Below, in pieces: positions 51,704-59,920 of a stretch of DNA of 64,000 bases. The translations under genes were made by a program, and so were the position numbers. The stretch is from the NCBI RefSeq assembly GCF_000152805.1, contig NZ_CH902578.1:2011834-2075833 (forward strand), given 5' to 3'. The notes beneath the pieces are model-generated. The model searched no databases, had not been told where the DNA came from, and worked only from the letters and a program-made list of their open reading frames with translations. The stretch's first letter is position 1, and each line of letters begins with the position of its first letter. The DNA comes from Maritimibacter alkaliphilus HTCC2654. GTDB lineage: Bacteria > Pseudomonadota > Alphaproteobacteria > Rhodobacterales > Rhodobacteraceae.

Positions 51704-52252
51704 ATGACCCTGCGCCTCATTCTGACCCGTCACGCCAAGTCGAGCTGGGACGATCCCCTCATGACGGATCACGATCGGCCCCTGAACAAGCGTGGTCGCG
51801 CGTCGGCAGAGGCCATCGGTCGTTGGCTGATGGTCAAGGGGATTTGCCCGGACGAGGTGCTGGTTTCGTCGGCCGAACGCACGCGCGAAACCTGGGATCT
51901 GATCTCGAAGGCCGGATGCCCCCATGGCACCCCCGAGATCGCCCCGTCGCTCTATCTGGCCGAGCCGGATACGATGCTGAATGTTCTTAAGAGTGCGACT
52001 GGTAAGACGGTGATGATGATCGCCCATAACCCGGGATCTTCGTTCATGGCCCACGGCCTGCTCGAAACCCCGCCGGCGACGCATATCTTCGACCGTTTCC
52101 CGACCGGAGCTACTGCCGTCATCGACTTTGAAATCGACAGCTGGGAGGACCTCATCTGGCGGATGGGGAAGCTTGTCGATTTCGTTGTCCCGCGCGATCT
52201 GATCGCTGCGGAGGTGGCCATGGCGAACGAACCGCCTGCGCTTTCTGCCTAG
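51704..52252 (+). CDS. SixA-like histidine phosphatase
   Basis: A 182-residue member of the phosphoglycerate-mutase-like histidine phosphatases. The catalytic motif is LTRHAKSSWDD (His about residue 10), and AERTRETW and MIAHNPGSS (second His) complete the pocket. SixA enzymes dephosphorylate HPt domains of hybrid kinases; other members act on small molecules. The hybrid kinase with an HPt domain at 15624 is a conceivable but unproven target. Confidence 0.85.
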   Translation: MTLRLILTRHAKSSWDDPLMTDHDRPLNKRGRASAEAIGRWLMVKGICPDEVLVSSAERTRETWDLISKAGCPHGTPEIAPSLYLAEPDTMLNVLKSATGKTVMMIAHNPGSSFMAHGLLETPPATHIFDRFPTGATAVIDFEIDSWEDLIWRMGKLVDFVVPRDLIAAEVAMANEPPALSA

Positions 52253-52276
52253 ACACGGTCCCTGACGGCAGGCGAA

Positions 52277-52300
52277 GGGCCCTCGCAATCGCGGGGGCCC
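52277..52300. terminator. Hairpin terminator between convergent genes
   Basis: A 10-bp stem, GGGCCCTCGC (52277-52286) with GCGGGGGCCC (52291-52300; one T-G pair) and a 4-base loop, lies between the phosphatase stop and the stop of the transporter ATPase gene. No long T-run is present; it may serve both directions. Confidence 0.6.
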
Positions 52301-52331
52301 TCGTCATTTCAGCGGTCCGAATGTGCGGGGA

Positions 52332-53123
52332 TCAGTGCCCGATGATCTGGCTCAGGAACTGCTGGGTGCGTTCCGACTTCGGGTTGTTGAAGAACTCTTT
52401 CGGTTCGTTCTGCTCGACGATCTGACCGTCGGCCATGAAAATCACGCGGTTCGCGACGGCCTGTGCAAAGCCCATTTCGTGTGTCACGCAGAGCATCGTC
52501 ATCCCCTCTTCGGCAAGCTCGATCATGGTATCGAGCACCTCCTTGATCATCTCGGGGTCGAGCGCCGAGGTCGGCTCGTCGAACAGCATGATCCGCGGCA
52601 TCATGCACAGCGACCGGGCGATGGCCACACGCTGCTGCTGTCCGCCCGACAACTGGCCGGGATACTTGTTCGCCTGATCCGGGATCTTCACCTTCTCAAG
52701 AAAATGCATGGCCCGGTCGACCGCTTCCTTGCGCGGCACCTTGCGCACCCAGATGGGCGCGAGCGTGCAGTTTTCGAGGATCGTGAGATGCGGGAACAGG
52801 TTGAAGTGCTGAAACACCATCCCGACCTCGGAGCGCACCTTGTCGACGTTCTTCAGGTCCGAATTCAGCTCGTTACCGTCGACGACGATGGACCCCTGCT
52901 GGTGCTCCTCCAGCCGATTGATGCAGCGAATGAGCGTCGATTTCCCCGACCCGGACGGGCCGCAGATCACGATCCTCTCGCCGCGATAGACGGTCAGGTC
53001 GATGTCACGTAGCACATGAAACGTCCCGTACCACTTGTTCATATCGGTGATCTGGATCGCCACCTCGTCGGAGACTTCCATCTTCGAGGTGTCGATATGG
53101 GTATCGAGTTCCAGGGTGGACAT
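52332..53123 (-). CDS. bztD: Amino-acid ABC transporter ATP-binding protein (BztD/AapP)
   Basis: A 263-residue ATPase. Walker A is GPSGSGKST, the Q-loop is in VGMVFQHFNLFPH, the ABC signature is LSGGQQQRVAIARSL, Walker B is RIMLFDEPTSALDPE, and the H-loop is THEMGF. It powers uptake of polar amino acids (glutamate, glutamine, aspartate, asparagine in the Rhodobacter bzt system; broader L-amino acids in Aap). It is the last gene of the operon on this strand. Start 53123 (MSTLELD) was chosen over an upstream arginine/leucine-rich extension. Confidence 0.93.
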   Translation of the reverse strand: MSTLELDTHIDTSKMEVSDEVAIQITDMNKWYGTFHVLRDIDLTVYRGERIVICGPSGSGKSTLIRCINRLEEHQQGSIVVDGNELNSDLKNVDKVRSEVGMVFQHFNLFPHLTILENCTLAPIWVRKVPRKEAVDRAMHFLEKVKIPDQANKYPGQLSGGQQQRVAIARSLCMMPRIMLFDEPTSALDPEMIKEVLDTMIELAEEGMTMLCVTHEMGFAQAVANRVIFMADGQIVEQNEPKEFFNNPKSERTQQFLSQIIGH

Positions 53124-53134
53124 GGGTGGTCTCC

Positions 53135-54436
53135 TTAACGGTGGTCGGTGCGAAGCTTCTTTTCGAGCCACATGGAGTAGCGCGACATGGAGAAGCAGGA
53201 GATGAAGAAGAGAAGCGCGATGAAGCCGTAAAGCTCCCACACGATGCCGTTCCAATTGGCGTCGGCGCGGATCGAGCCGGTCAGGCCGATGGGATCGAGC
53301 AGGCCGATGATCGACACGAGCGTCGTATCCTTGAACAGGCCGATGAAGGTCGAGACGATGCCGGGGATCGAGATTTTCAGCGCCTGCGGCAGGATGATAA
53401 GCCGCTGCGCCTTCCAGTAATCCAGGCCCAGCGCATCCGCCGCCTCATACTGCCCGCGTGGCAGGGCGGCGAGACCGCCCCGGATCACCTCGGCGATATA
53501 GGCCGAGGCGAAGAGCGTCGCCATGATCATTACGCGCAGGATGATGTCGAAGTTCGTGCCCGGCGGCATGAAGATGTTCAGAAGCGTCGAGGCCACGAAC
53601 AGAAGCGTGATGAGAGGCACGCCCCGGATGAACTCGATGAACCCGACCGACAGGTATTTGACGATCAGCAGGTCTGACTGACGCCCCAGCGCGAGGATCA
53701 CGCCGAGGACGAGCGAAATGGCGATGGCCACGACCCCGATCCAGACCGACAGCATGAAGCCCCCGAACAGGCGGCTTTCGACGACTTCGATGCCCAGCGG
53801 AACGACCCCGTCGATCGCCTGCGACAGCGGACCGACGAGGAACAGCCAGAACAGCACCGGAATGAGCACGGCGACGATCACGGAAGCGAGGTTGCCGATG
53901 ACCGACACCAGATAGCGATAGGCGACGAAGCCCAGCGCGGGACCGGCTGCGACAAGAAGCGGGGTCCAGATCGGCCCGCCCCACATCAGCCAGGGCGCGA
54001 GGAACAGGAAGGCCCCCGTGAACCACAGCATCTTGCCGGGGAAGGTTTCGTTGAACAGAACCGGGGCCAGCGCTACGAACAGGCCGATGAATGTCAGGAT
54101 CGGGCGCCAGCGAAGCTCTTCCGGGTAGAAGCCGAACAGAAGCTGCTGCCAGCGTTCGGTGATGACGCCATAGCAGGCGCCCCCGTGCTCTTTCCCCAGT
54201 TCCGCGATGATTTCGCGGCAGGCGGACAGCGATCCCGCCCCCCATGTGGGCGACCAGAGCCACGGGATGATCGCAGCCAGCACGAGGTAGATGAACGCCA
54301 GCGCGATCACGGTCAGGATCGAATTGAACCAGCCCGAGAACAGGTTCATCCGCAGCCAGCCGATCACCCCCACCTCGCTTGCGGGCGGGTCTCGTTCGGG
54401 AAGCATATCGGTGCGGACGTAGGACAGGTCTTCCAT
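53135..54436 (-). CDS. bztC: Amino-acid ABC transporter permease (BztC/AapM)
   Basis: A 433-residue permease. The N-terminal TM segment is FNSILTVIALAFIYLVLAAIIPWLW, with further helices (~90-220), followed by a HisM-type permease core (~215-420) whose EAA loop is ALPRGQYEAADALGLDYWKAQRLIILPQALKI. It pairs with BztB to form the heterodimeric channel. It overlaps nothing; 1 bp and 11 bp separate it from its neighbours. Confidence 0.92.
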   Translation of the reverse strand: MEDLSYVRTDMLPERDPPASEVGVIGWLRMNLFSGWFNSILTVIALAFIYLVLAAIIPWLWSPTWGAGSLSACREIIAELGKEHGGACYGVITERWQQLLFGFYPEELRWRPILTFIGLFVALAPVLFNETFPGKMLWFTGAFLFLAPWLMWGGPIWTPLLVAAGPALGFVAYRYLVSVIGNLASVIVAVLIPVLFWLFLVGPLSQAIDGVVPLGIEVVESRLFGGFMLSVWIGVVAIAISLVLGVILALGRQSDLLIVKYLSVGFIEFIRGVPLITLLFVASTLLNIFMPPGTNFDIILRVMIMATLFASAYIAEVIRGGLAALPRGQYEAADALGLDYWKAQRLIILPQALKISIPGIVSTFIGLFKDTTLVSIIGLLDPIGLTGSIRADANWNGIVWELYGFIALLFFISCFSMSRYSMWLEKKLRTDHR

Positions 54437-54437
54437 C

Positions 54438-55742
54438 TCAGCGCTCCTTCAGCTTCACGCGGTTGTTGTAGACGTTCATCGCCCCGGAAATGGCGAGCGA
54501 TATGGCGAGGTAGATCAGCATCGTCATCATCACGGCTTCCAGCTCGCGGCCCGTCTGGTTGAGCGTGATGCCCATCAACGTCCCGGTCAGGTCCATGTAG
54601 CCCACGGCAATCGCCAGCGACGAGTTCTTGGTGAGGTTCAGGTATTGCGAGATCAGCGGCGGGATGATGACCCGCATCGCCTGCGGCAGGATCACCAGCG
54701 ACATGATCCGACGGGGCCGGATGCCCAGCGCCGCGGCCGCCTCGGTCTGCCCCTTGGAAATGGCGAGGATACCGCCGCGCACGATCTCAGCGATGAAGGC
54801 CGCCGTATAGAGCGAGAGCGCCAGCCACAGCGCGATGAACGAGTTTCTCAGATGCGTCCCACCATCGAAGTTGAAGCCGCGCAGCGCGGGCTTGCCCAGA
54901 TAGAACCCCATGAGCCAGAGCACGATGACGGACGGCACGACGATGACGGCGGCGCGCAGCCAGAACGTCTTTGGCCGCACCCCCGTGGAATTCTGTATTC
55001 GGTCGGCCCGTTGCCCGATCAGGCGGGACACGAGGATGCCCGCGATCAGGGTCGACAGGAAGACGACGAGTTCGAGGCTCACGTCGAACCGGAACCACGC
55101 CTCGCCGAACAGGTGGATGTCGCCCAGACCCTGCCGCCATGTCAGCGGATGGCCCTCTTCGTCCATCCGCCCGAACAGCGGCTCGGGCACATAGACGCCC
55201 CGGTTGGTCAGCGCGACGCTGTCGCCCAGCAACATGCTGGCCGAAGGCTCGTCCCCCCGGAAAGCGGACGGCGCGGGAAGCGTTTCGATCAGGATCGCCA
55301 TCGAAAAGACGATCCAGAGCAGAACCGGCACGTTGCGGAACATCTCGACATAGACGGTCATGATGCGGGCGACGAGCCAGTTGTTCGACAGGCGCAGAAC
55401 ACCAACGATGACGCCCACGATGGTCGCCATGATGCAGCCGAGCACCGCGACCAGCAGCGTGTTCAAAAGCCCCATGAGGCTGGCGCGCGCATGGCTGTCG
55501 CGCGAATCGTAGTCGAGCAGGCGCTGGTTGATGTCGTAACCCGCGGGCTCGGTCAGAAACCCGAAGCCGACCGACTTGCCGAGATCCGCAAGGTTCTGGA
55601 CCGTGTTCGACACGAGCCAGCCGATGAGCAGCAGGAAGCCGATCAGGGCGACGATCTGGATCGTCGCGGACCGGTACCGGCTGTCGTAAATGAGCATGGA
55701 TGGGCGGAAGGTCCCGCCTTCAGGATCGGTAGCCGTCGTCAT
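54438..55742 (-). CDS. bztB: Amino-acid ABC transporter permease (BztB/AapQ)
   Basis: A 434-residue permease with an N-terminal helix (IQIVALIGFLLLIGWLV), an inserted periplasmic region (~140-225) and a conserved core. The EAA motif is ISKGQTEAAAALGIRPRRIMSLVILPQAMRVIIPPL. Helix-rich segments (LLNTLLVAVLGCIMATIVGVIVG) are typical of polar amino-acid systems. It is the first permease after a hairpin that follows the binding-protein gene, so it is probably expressed below the level of the binding protein. Confidence 0.92.
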   Translation of the reverse strand: MTTATDPEGGTFRPSMLIYDSRYRSATIQIVALIGFLLLIGWLVSNTVQNLADLGKSVGFGFLTEPAGYDINQRLLDYDSRDSHARASLMGLLNTLLVAVLGCIMATIVGVIVGVLRLSNNWLVARIMTVYVEMFRNVPVLLWIVFSMAILIETLPAPSAFRGDEPSASMLLGDSVALTNRGVYVPEPLFGRMDEEGHPLTWRQGLGDIHLFGEAWFRFDVSLELVVFLSTLIAGILVSRLIGQRADRIQNSTGVRPKTFWLRAAVIVVPSVIVLWLMGFYLGKPALRGFNFDGGTHLRNSFIALWLALSLYTAAFIAEIVRGGILAISKGQTEAAAALGIRPRRIMSLVILPQAMRVIIPPLISQYLNLTKNSSLAIAVGYMDLTGTLMGITLNQTGRELEAVMMTMLIYLAISLAISGAMNVYNNRVKLKER

Positions 55743-55824
55743 TCATGTTCCCCGTCGTCCCCGGATCGTTCCCTGGGCGGGTTCTCCCGCCTCCTGCGTC
55801 CGGATGAACTGATTGATGCCCCTG

Positions 55825-55860
55825 AAAAGGAAGCGGGCGCGAGGTTTCCCCCGCGCCCGC
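55825..55860 (-). terminator. Partial terminator between bztA and bztB
   Basis: On the minus strand a 9-bp GC stem (GCGGGCGCG at 55833-55841 with CGCGCCCGC at 55852-55860) is followed by TTCCTTTTCA. It lies 9 bp after the binding-protein stop, the usual position for a hairpin that raises binding-protein output over permeases. Confidence 0.75.
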
Positions 55861-55868
55861 CCTGTCAC

Positions 55869-56885
55869 TTACCGGAACGGCGGTGCGTACTGAAGGCCGC
55901 CGTCTTTCCACTGCGCGTTCAGGCCGCGCGCAAGGCCGATCGGCGTCGACTCACCGATGTTCTTTTCGAAGATCTCACCGTAGTTGCCGCCGGCTGCGAT
56001 GGCTTTCATCGCCCAGTCGGCTTCAAGGCCGAGCATTTCGCCCATGGTGCCTTCGGTGCCGAGGATACGGTTGATCTCGGGGTTGTCGGTGCCGCTGGCC
56101 AGCTCTTCGATGTTGGTCGAGGTGATGCCGAACTCTTCGGCCGCGACCAGCGCGTTCAGGGTCCAGCGCACGATGTCGGCCCATTCGTCGTCGCCATGGC
56201 GCACGAGCGGACCGAGCGGCTCTTTCGAAATGATTTCCGGCAGGATCGCGTGATCGGCCGGGTTCTCGAACGACGCGCGGGTGGCGGCGAGGCCGGAGGC
56301 ATCCGTCGTGTAGGTGTCGCAGGCACCGGCAAGGTACTGCTGCTGCGCCTCCGCGTTGGTTTCGATCGGAACCGGCTCGTAGCTGATGTTGTTCGTGCGG
56401 AAGAAGTCGGCGAGGTTCAGTTCGGTCGTGGTGCCGGTCTGGATGCAGACGGTCGCGCCGTCCAGTTCCTTGGCCGAGGACACGCCCAGCGCCTTGGGCA
56501 CGATGAAGCCCTGACCGTCGTAGTAGTTCACGCCGGTGAAGGTGAACTTGAGGTCCACGTCACGGGTGAGGGTCCAAGTGGTGTTGCGCACGAGGATGTC
56601 GACTTCGCCCGAAGCCAGCGCGGTGAAGCGGGTTTTCGGCGTGGTCGGCACGAATTCGACGGCTTCCGGGTCGCCCAGAACGGCGGCGGCGACGGCACGG
56701 CAGACGGCGACGTCGAAGCCTTCCCAATGGCCGTTCGCGTCGGGCGCGGCGAAGCCGGTCAGACCGGAGTTCGAACCGCACTTGAGCGATCCACGGGCTT
56801 GCACGTCGTCAAGCGTCGCGGCGCTCGCCGAACCGGCGACAAAGCCAGCTACAGTCAGCGCCCCGAGAAATACGGATTTTTTCAT
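55869..56885 (-). CDS. bztA: Periplasmic polar amino-acid-binding protein (BztA/AapJ)
   Basis: A 338-residue protein with a signal peptide (KKSVFLGALTVAGFVAGSASAATL; cleavage after ASA, about residue 22). The SBP_bac_3 fold follows: VQARGSLKCGSNSGLTGFAAPDANGHWEGFDVAVCRAVAAAV, then LDGATVCIQTGTTTELNLADFF. It captures amino acids and docks to the BztBC permease. The AGAGGT ribosome site precedes the ATG. The 200-bp region before it (56886-57087) should hold the operon promoter; I saw no clear operator there. Confidence 0.94.
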   Translation of the reverse strand: MKKSVFLGALTVAGFVAGSASAATLDDVQARGSLKCGSNSGLTGFAAPDANGHWEGFDVAVCRAVAAAVLGDPEAVEFVPTTPKTRFTALASGEVDILVRNTTWTLTRDVDLKFTFTGVNYYDGQGFIVPKALGVSSAKELDGATVCIQTGTTTELNLADFFRTNNISYEPVPIETNAEAQQQYLAGACDTYTTDASGLAATRASFENPADHAILPEIISKEPLGPLVRHGDDEWADIVRWTLNALVAAEEFGITSTNIEELASGTDNPEINRILGTEGTMGEMLGLEADWAMKAIAAGGNYGEIFEKNIGESTPIGLARGLNAQWKDGGLQYAPPFR

Positions 56886-57087
56886 GTTTACCTCTTCCTG
56901 ATGTTCGCCCGTTCCGGGCGTTATGATCCGGTTCGTTGACCGGTGACGATACGAGGAATGGGGCAGGCCCCCTCCATGCCAAGAGTTTGGGCAATTATTC
57001 GCATGGGCGTCAAGGGCAAGGGGAATCCGGGCCCGCGCCTAACCCTAGGGAAAGTCTGTATTTTCGGTAGCGCCCGGAAATTCTTGG

Positions 57088-57804
57088 TCACGAATTTTGA
57101 TCGGCCAGTCGAAAAAACAGCGCCGCATCCAGAAATGCCTGCCTTTTCAGCGCCGCATGTTCCGTCGCTTCTTCGTCTTCGCCCCAAAGCTCGGCCTGCC
57201 AGTTTTCGTCGATCCGCGAGATTGCCCAGCCCGTCTCGGGGTCGATCCGCCCATGCATCACGGCCAGCGCGATTATGAGCGAACCGGACAGGGAAACGAG
57301 GTCGTGGAACGCCGCCAGACGGAAGGGGTCGAGGTCATGGACCAGCGCCCCGAGACGCGTCAGCGCGCCGGGATCCTGCGGCGCGTGCATGATACCGATG
57401 CGCGGTTCAAGACGCGCGCCGAACGTCTTGTCGGCCCAGTCGAGCAGCGGATCCCAAGCCTCGGCCTGCCGCGCGACCAGCTCGGCCGGTGTATCCGCGC
57501 GGTAGCATGTCAGGTCGCTGTCGCCATAGGCCGCCAGCAGGTCGGCCACTTCGGCGTGCTGAAGGCGCACCTTGTCGATGGCCGAATTCGCCGTGCGGGT
57601 CATCGGCATGGTGGACGGGTCGATCTTGTCCGTCTGCGCGTCCCATTCCACGGCAATGGCCTCGGCCAGCGCGCGGGACGGCACCACGAAGGCGGCCTTG
57701 GCCGGTGTGCGCACGGTGCGGGTGTCGAGATAGACGGTATAGCCCCCGTCGCAGGCGTCGGCCCGCGTCCCTTTCCAGAACCGTTTCGGTGCCCAATCGC
57801 TCAT
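57088..57804 (-). CDS. ATP12-family F1-ATPase assembly chaperone
   Basis: A 238-residue protein matching the ATP12 family of alphaproteobacteria and mitochondria: WAPKRFWKGTRADACDGGYTVYLDTRTVRTPAKAAFVVPSRALAEAIAVEWDAQ, then PMTRTANSAIDKV and RLAAFHDLVSLSGSLIIALAVMHGRI with the late SRIDENWQAELWGEDEEA. The mitochondrial protein chaperones the F1 alpha subunit; a similar job is assumed here. Its start overlaps the HAD gene's stop by 4 bp. Confidence 0.9.
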   Translation of the reverse strand: MSDWAPKRFWKGTRADACDGGYTVYLDTRTVRTPAKAAFVVPSRALAEAIAVEWDAQTDKIDPSTMPMTRTANSAIDKVRLQHAEVADLLAAYGDSDLTCYRADTPAELVARQAEAWDPLLDWADKTFGARLEPRIGIMHAPQDPGALTRLGALVHDLDPFRLAAFHDLVSLSGSLIIALAVMHGRIDPETGWAISRIDENWQAELWGEDEEATEHAALKRQAFLDAALFFRLADQNS

Positions 57805-58475
57805 CTTTCGCTCCACAGTCGGTCAATGGCCGGTATCAGGTCAGCGAAGCGTTCCACAACCGCATCCGCCCCGGCCCGTTGCAGATCGTTCGGCGCGTGA
57901 TAGCCCCATCCGACCCCGATGGTGAAGACCCCGGCGGCGCGACCGGCCTGAATGTCATAGACCGTATCCCCGACGAAAACGGCGTCTTCGGGCGCGACCC
58001 CGGTTTCGGACAAGGCCGCGTTCACCATGGCCGGGTCCGGCTTCGATGGCTGGTCATCGGCGGTCTGCGTCGTCGCGAACAGCCCGTCCAACCCATAGGT
58101 TTCGATGATGCGACGCATCCCGCGCCGCGACATGCCCGTAGCGGTGCCGAGCAGCACCTCGTCCCGCGCGTGCAGCGTTTCCATCGCGGCGAGCGCCCCC
58201 GCGAAGAACGGCGGTGTCCCGTCGTTCTGCCGCGCGGTCATGTAGGCGTTCTTGTAGGCCTGCACCATCCGCGCTTGGTCATAGTCGTCGAAGTCACCGA
58301 AGAGGCGTTTCACCGCTTCGACCAGCGACAGGCCCACCACGTTCAGCGTATCGGCCCGCGTGGGCGTCGGCAGATCGGCCTCGTCCGCCGCAGCCTCCAT
58401 CGCCGCCACGATCGCATGTTGGCTGTCGATCAGGGTGCCGTCGACATCGAAGAGAACGAGCTTCAGGGGGCCCAT
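57801..58475 (-). CDS. HAD-superfamily phosphatase (phosphoglycolate-phosphatase-like)
   Basis: A 224-residue hydrolase. Motif I is VLFDVDGTLIDS, motif II is LGTATGMS, motif III is the Lys in SKPDPAMVNAAL and motif IV is FVGDTVYDIQAG. A helical cap lies at ~20-85. The pattern fits subfamily IA (Gph-like), acting on small phosphoesters; the exact substrate is open. The GAGGAGGAAGA ribosome site precedes the ATG at 58475, which lies inside the preceding rluC-like gene (13-bp overlap). Confidence 0.87.
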   Translation of the reverse strand: MGPLKLVLFDVDGTLIDSQHAIVAAMEAAADEADLPTPTRADTLNVVGLSLVEAVKRLFGDFDDYDQARMVQAYKNAYMTARQNDGTPPFFAGALAAMETLHARDEVLLGTATGMSRRGMRRIIETYGLDGLFATTQTADDQPSKPDPAMVNAALSETGVAPEDAVFVGDTVYDIQAGRAAGVFTIGVGWGYHAPNDLQRAGADAVVERFADLIPAIDRLWSER

Positions 58476-59515
58476 TCTTCCTCCTCGAACGGATCGTCGG
58501 GCGCGTCGTCGACGCGAAAGCCAAGCTGCTCCCACGTCCGCGCCATATGCTCCGGCAGCGCCGCCTCGATGAAGATCGGCTTCTTCGTCACGGGGTGCTC
58601 GATTTCGATGGACCGCGCATGGAGGTGCAGTTTCTTGGAAATCTCGCCGCCCAGCATCGCGCCCCAGCCGTCGCCGAGGTTCTCCTGCCCGGAGCCGCCG
58701 TATTTGCCGTCACCCACGATCGGATGGCCCATCTCGGCCATATGCGCACGCAACTGGTGGGTGCGCCCGGTGATCGGCGTCAGCCCGACCCAGGCCGCGC
58801 GTTGGGCGAGGTTTTCGATCACCACGTAATCCGTCTCGGCCCGCTTGGCACCTTCGACCTTGGCGACCTCGGACGGGTGGATGCAGAGCATCTTTTCCCC
58901 TTCACCCTGACCGCCGTGACCCGGCGCCTTGACCAGCCCCCATTTCACCGTGCCCTTGCGCGGCAGCGGCACGCCCGCGACCACGGCCCAGTAGATCTTG
59001 CGCGTGTTGCGGTGCCGGAACGCATCCGTCAGATCCTTGGCGACCTGCCGGGTGCGCGCGAGAAGCAGGACACCCGAAGTGTCCTTGTCCAGCCGATGCA
59101 CCAGCCGGGGTTTGTCGTCATAGCCGAAGGTCAGCACCTCGGCCAACCCGTCGACATGCCGGGTCTGTTTCGACCCGCCCTGCGTCGGCAGGCCCGGCGG
59201 CTTGTTCAGCGCGATGATGTGGTCGTCGCGATAGATCACGCAGTCGCGGATCATCTGCGCGTCCTTGTCCGTCACGCTCGGGCGCGGCGCTGCGGGCCGT
59301 TCACCGGGGTCGGGGAGCGGCGGAATGCGAACCTCCTGCCCGACCTCGACGCGGGTCGAGGCCTTGACCCGGCCACCATCCACGCGGATTTCGCCCTTTC
59401 GGCACATCTTTTCGACCCGGCCCTGCGGCACATGCGGAAACTGGCGCTTGAACCAGCGATCCAGCCGCTGATCCCCATCGCCCTCGGCGACCGTAATGGT
59501 CTGAACCCGGCTCAT
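58463..59515 (-). CDS. Ribosomal large-subunit pseudouridine synthase, RluC/RluD type
   Basis: A 350-residue enzyme. The N-terminal S4 RNA-binding domain (~12-75: QRLDRWFKRQFPHVPQGRVEKMCRKGEIRVDGGRVK) is followed by the catalytic domain with the RluA-family motif LVHRLDKDTSGVLLLART, in which the Asp is the nucleophile. GRTHQLRAHMAEMGHPIVGDGKYGG completes it. It converts specific uridines of 23S rRNA. Its start overlaps the crcB stop by 4 bp. Confidence 0.92.
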   Translation of the reverse strand: MSRVQTITVAEGDGDQRLDRWFKRQFPHVPQGRVEKMCRKGEIRVDGGRVKASTRVEVGQEVRIPPLPDPGERPAAPRPSVTDKDAQMIRDCVIYRDDHIIALNKPPGLPTQGGSKQTRHVDGLAEVLTFGYDDKPRLVHRLDKDTSGVLLLARTRQVAKDLTDAFRHRNTRKIYWAVVAGVPLPRKGTVKWGLVKAPGHGGQGEGEKMLCIHPSEVAKVEGAKRAETDYVVIENLAQRAAWVGLTPITGRTHQLRAHMAEMGHPIVGDGKYGGSGQENLGDGWGAMLGGEISKKLHLHARSIEIEHPVTKKPIFIEAALPEHMARTWEQLGFRVDDAPDDPFEEEEWAP

Positions 59516-59889
59516 GCGAACACCCCCCGCGCCGCGTAGACGCCCAGAACAAGTGCGGCGAGCGACAGGCCCACCGACAGCGCCACATATCCCGCCGCCG
59601 ATGCCACCTGCCCGCGCTCGAACAGCGCCAGTGTGTCCAGCGAGAAGGCCGAGAAGGTGGTGAAACCGCCCAAAACGCCCGTCATCAGGAACGGGGCCCA
59701 GACATTGCCGCCCTTCTTGGCGAGAACGACAAACAAGACGCCCATAAGGAAACTCCCCAACACGTTCACGATCAGAGTTCCGGCAGGATAGCCGTGCCCG
59801 ATCACCCGCGTCGCGGTGACGTTCACGAGGTATCGGCCCGAGGCCCCGATGGCCCCGCCCAAAGCGACGGTGAGTAGCGTGTTCAACAT
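59512..59889 (-). CDS. crcB: Fluoride channel CrcB/Fluc
   Basis: A 125-residue four-helix protein with the family motifs GGAIGASGRYLVN, GTLIVNVLGSFLMG and GVLGGFTTFSAFSLDT (TFS). It acts as a dual-topology dimer exporting fluoride. Start 59889 is chosen because the upstream in-frame residues are polar and atypical. A fluoride riboswitch was looked for in the 31-bp upstream gap and none fits. Confidence 0.92.
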   Translation of the reverse strand: MLNTLLTVALGGAIGASGRYLVNVTATRVIGHGYPAGTLIVNVLGSFLMGVLFVVLAKKGGNVWAPFLMTGVLGGFTTFSAFSLDTLALFERGQVASAAGYVALSVGLSLAALVLGVYAARGVFA

Positions 59890-59920
59890 GCTCACCCTCT
59901 CCCGCGCCGGTGCGCCAGAG

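Noticed and set aside
56940-57000. Possible sigma-54 (-24/-12) element before the amino-acid-binding protein gene
   Set aside because: TTGGCATGG is followed by GCCTGC on the minus strand, but the spacing and -12 element do not match the consensus well enough.
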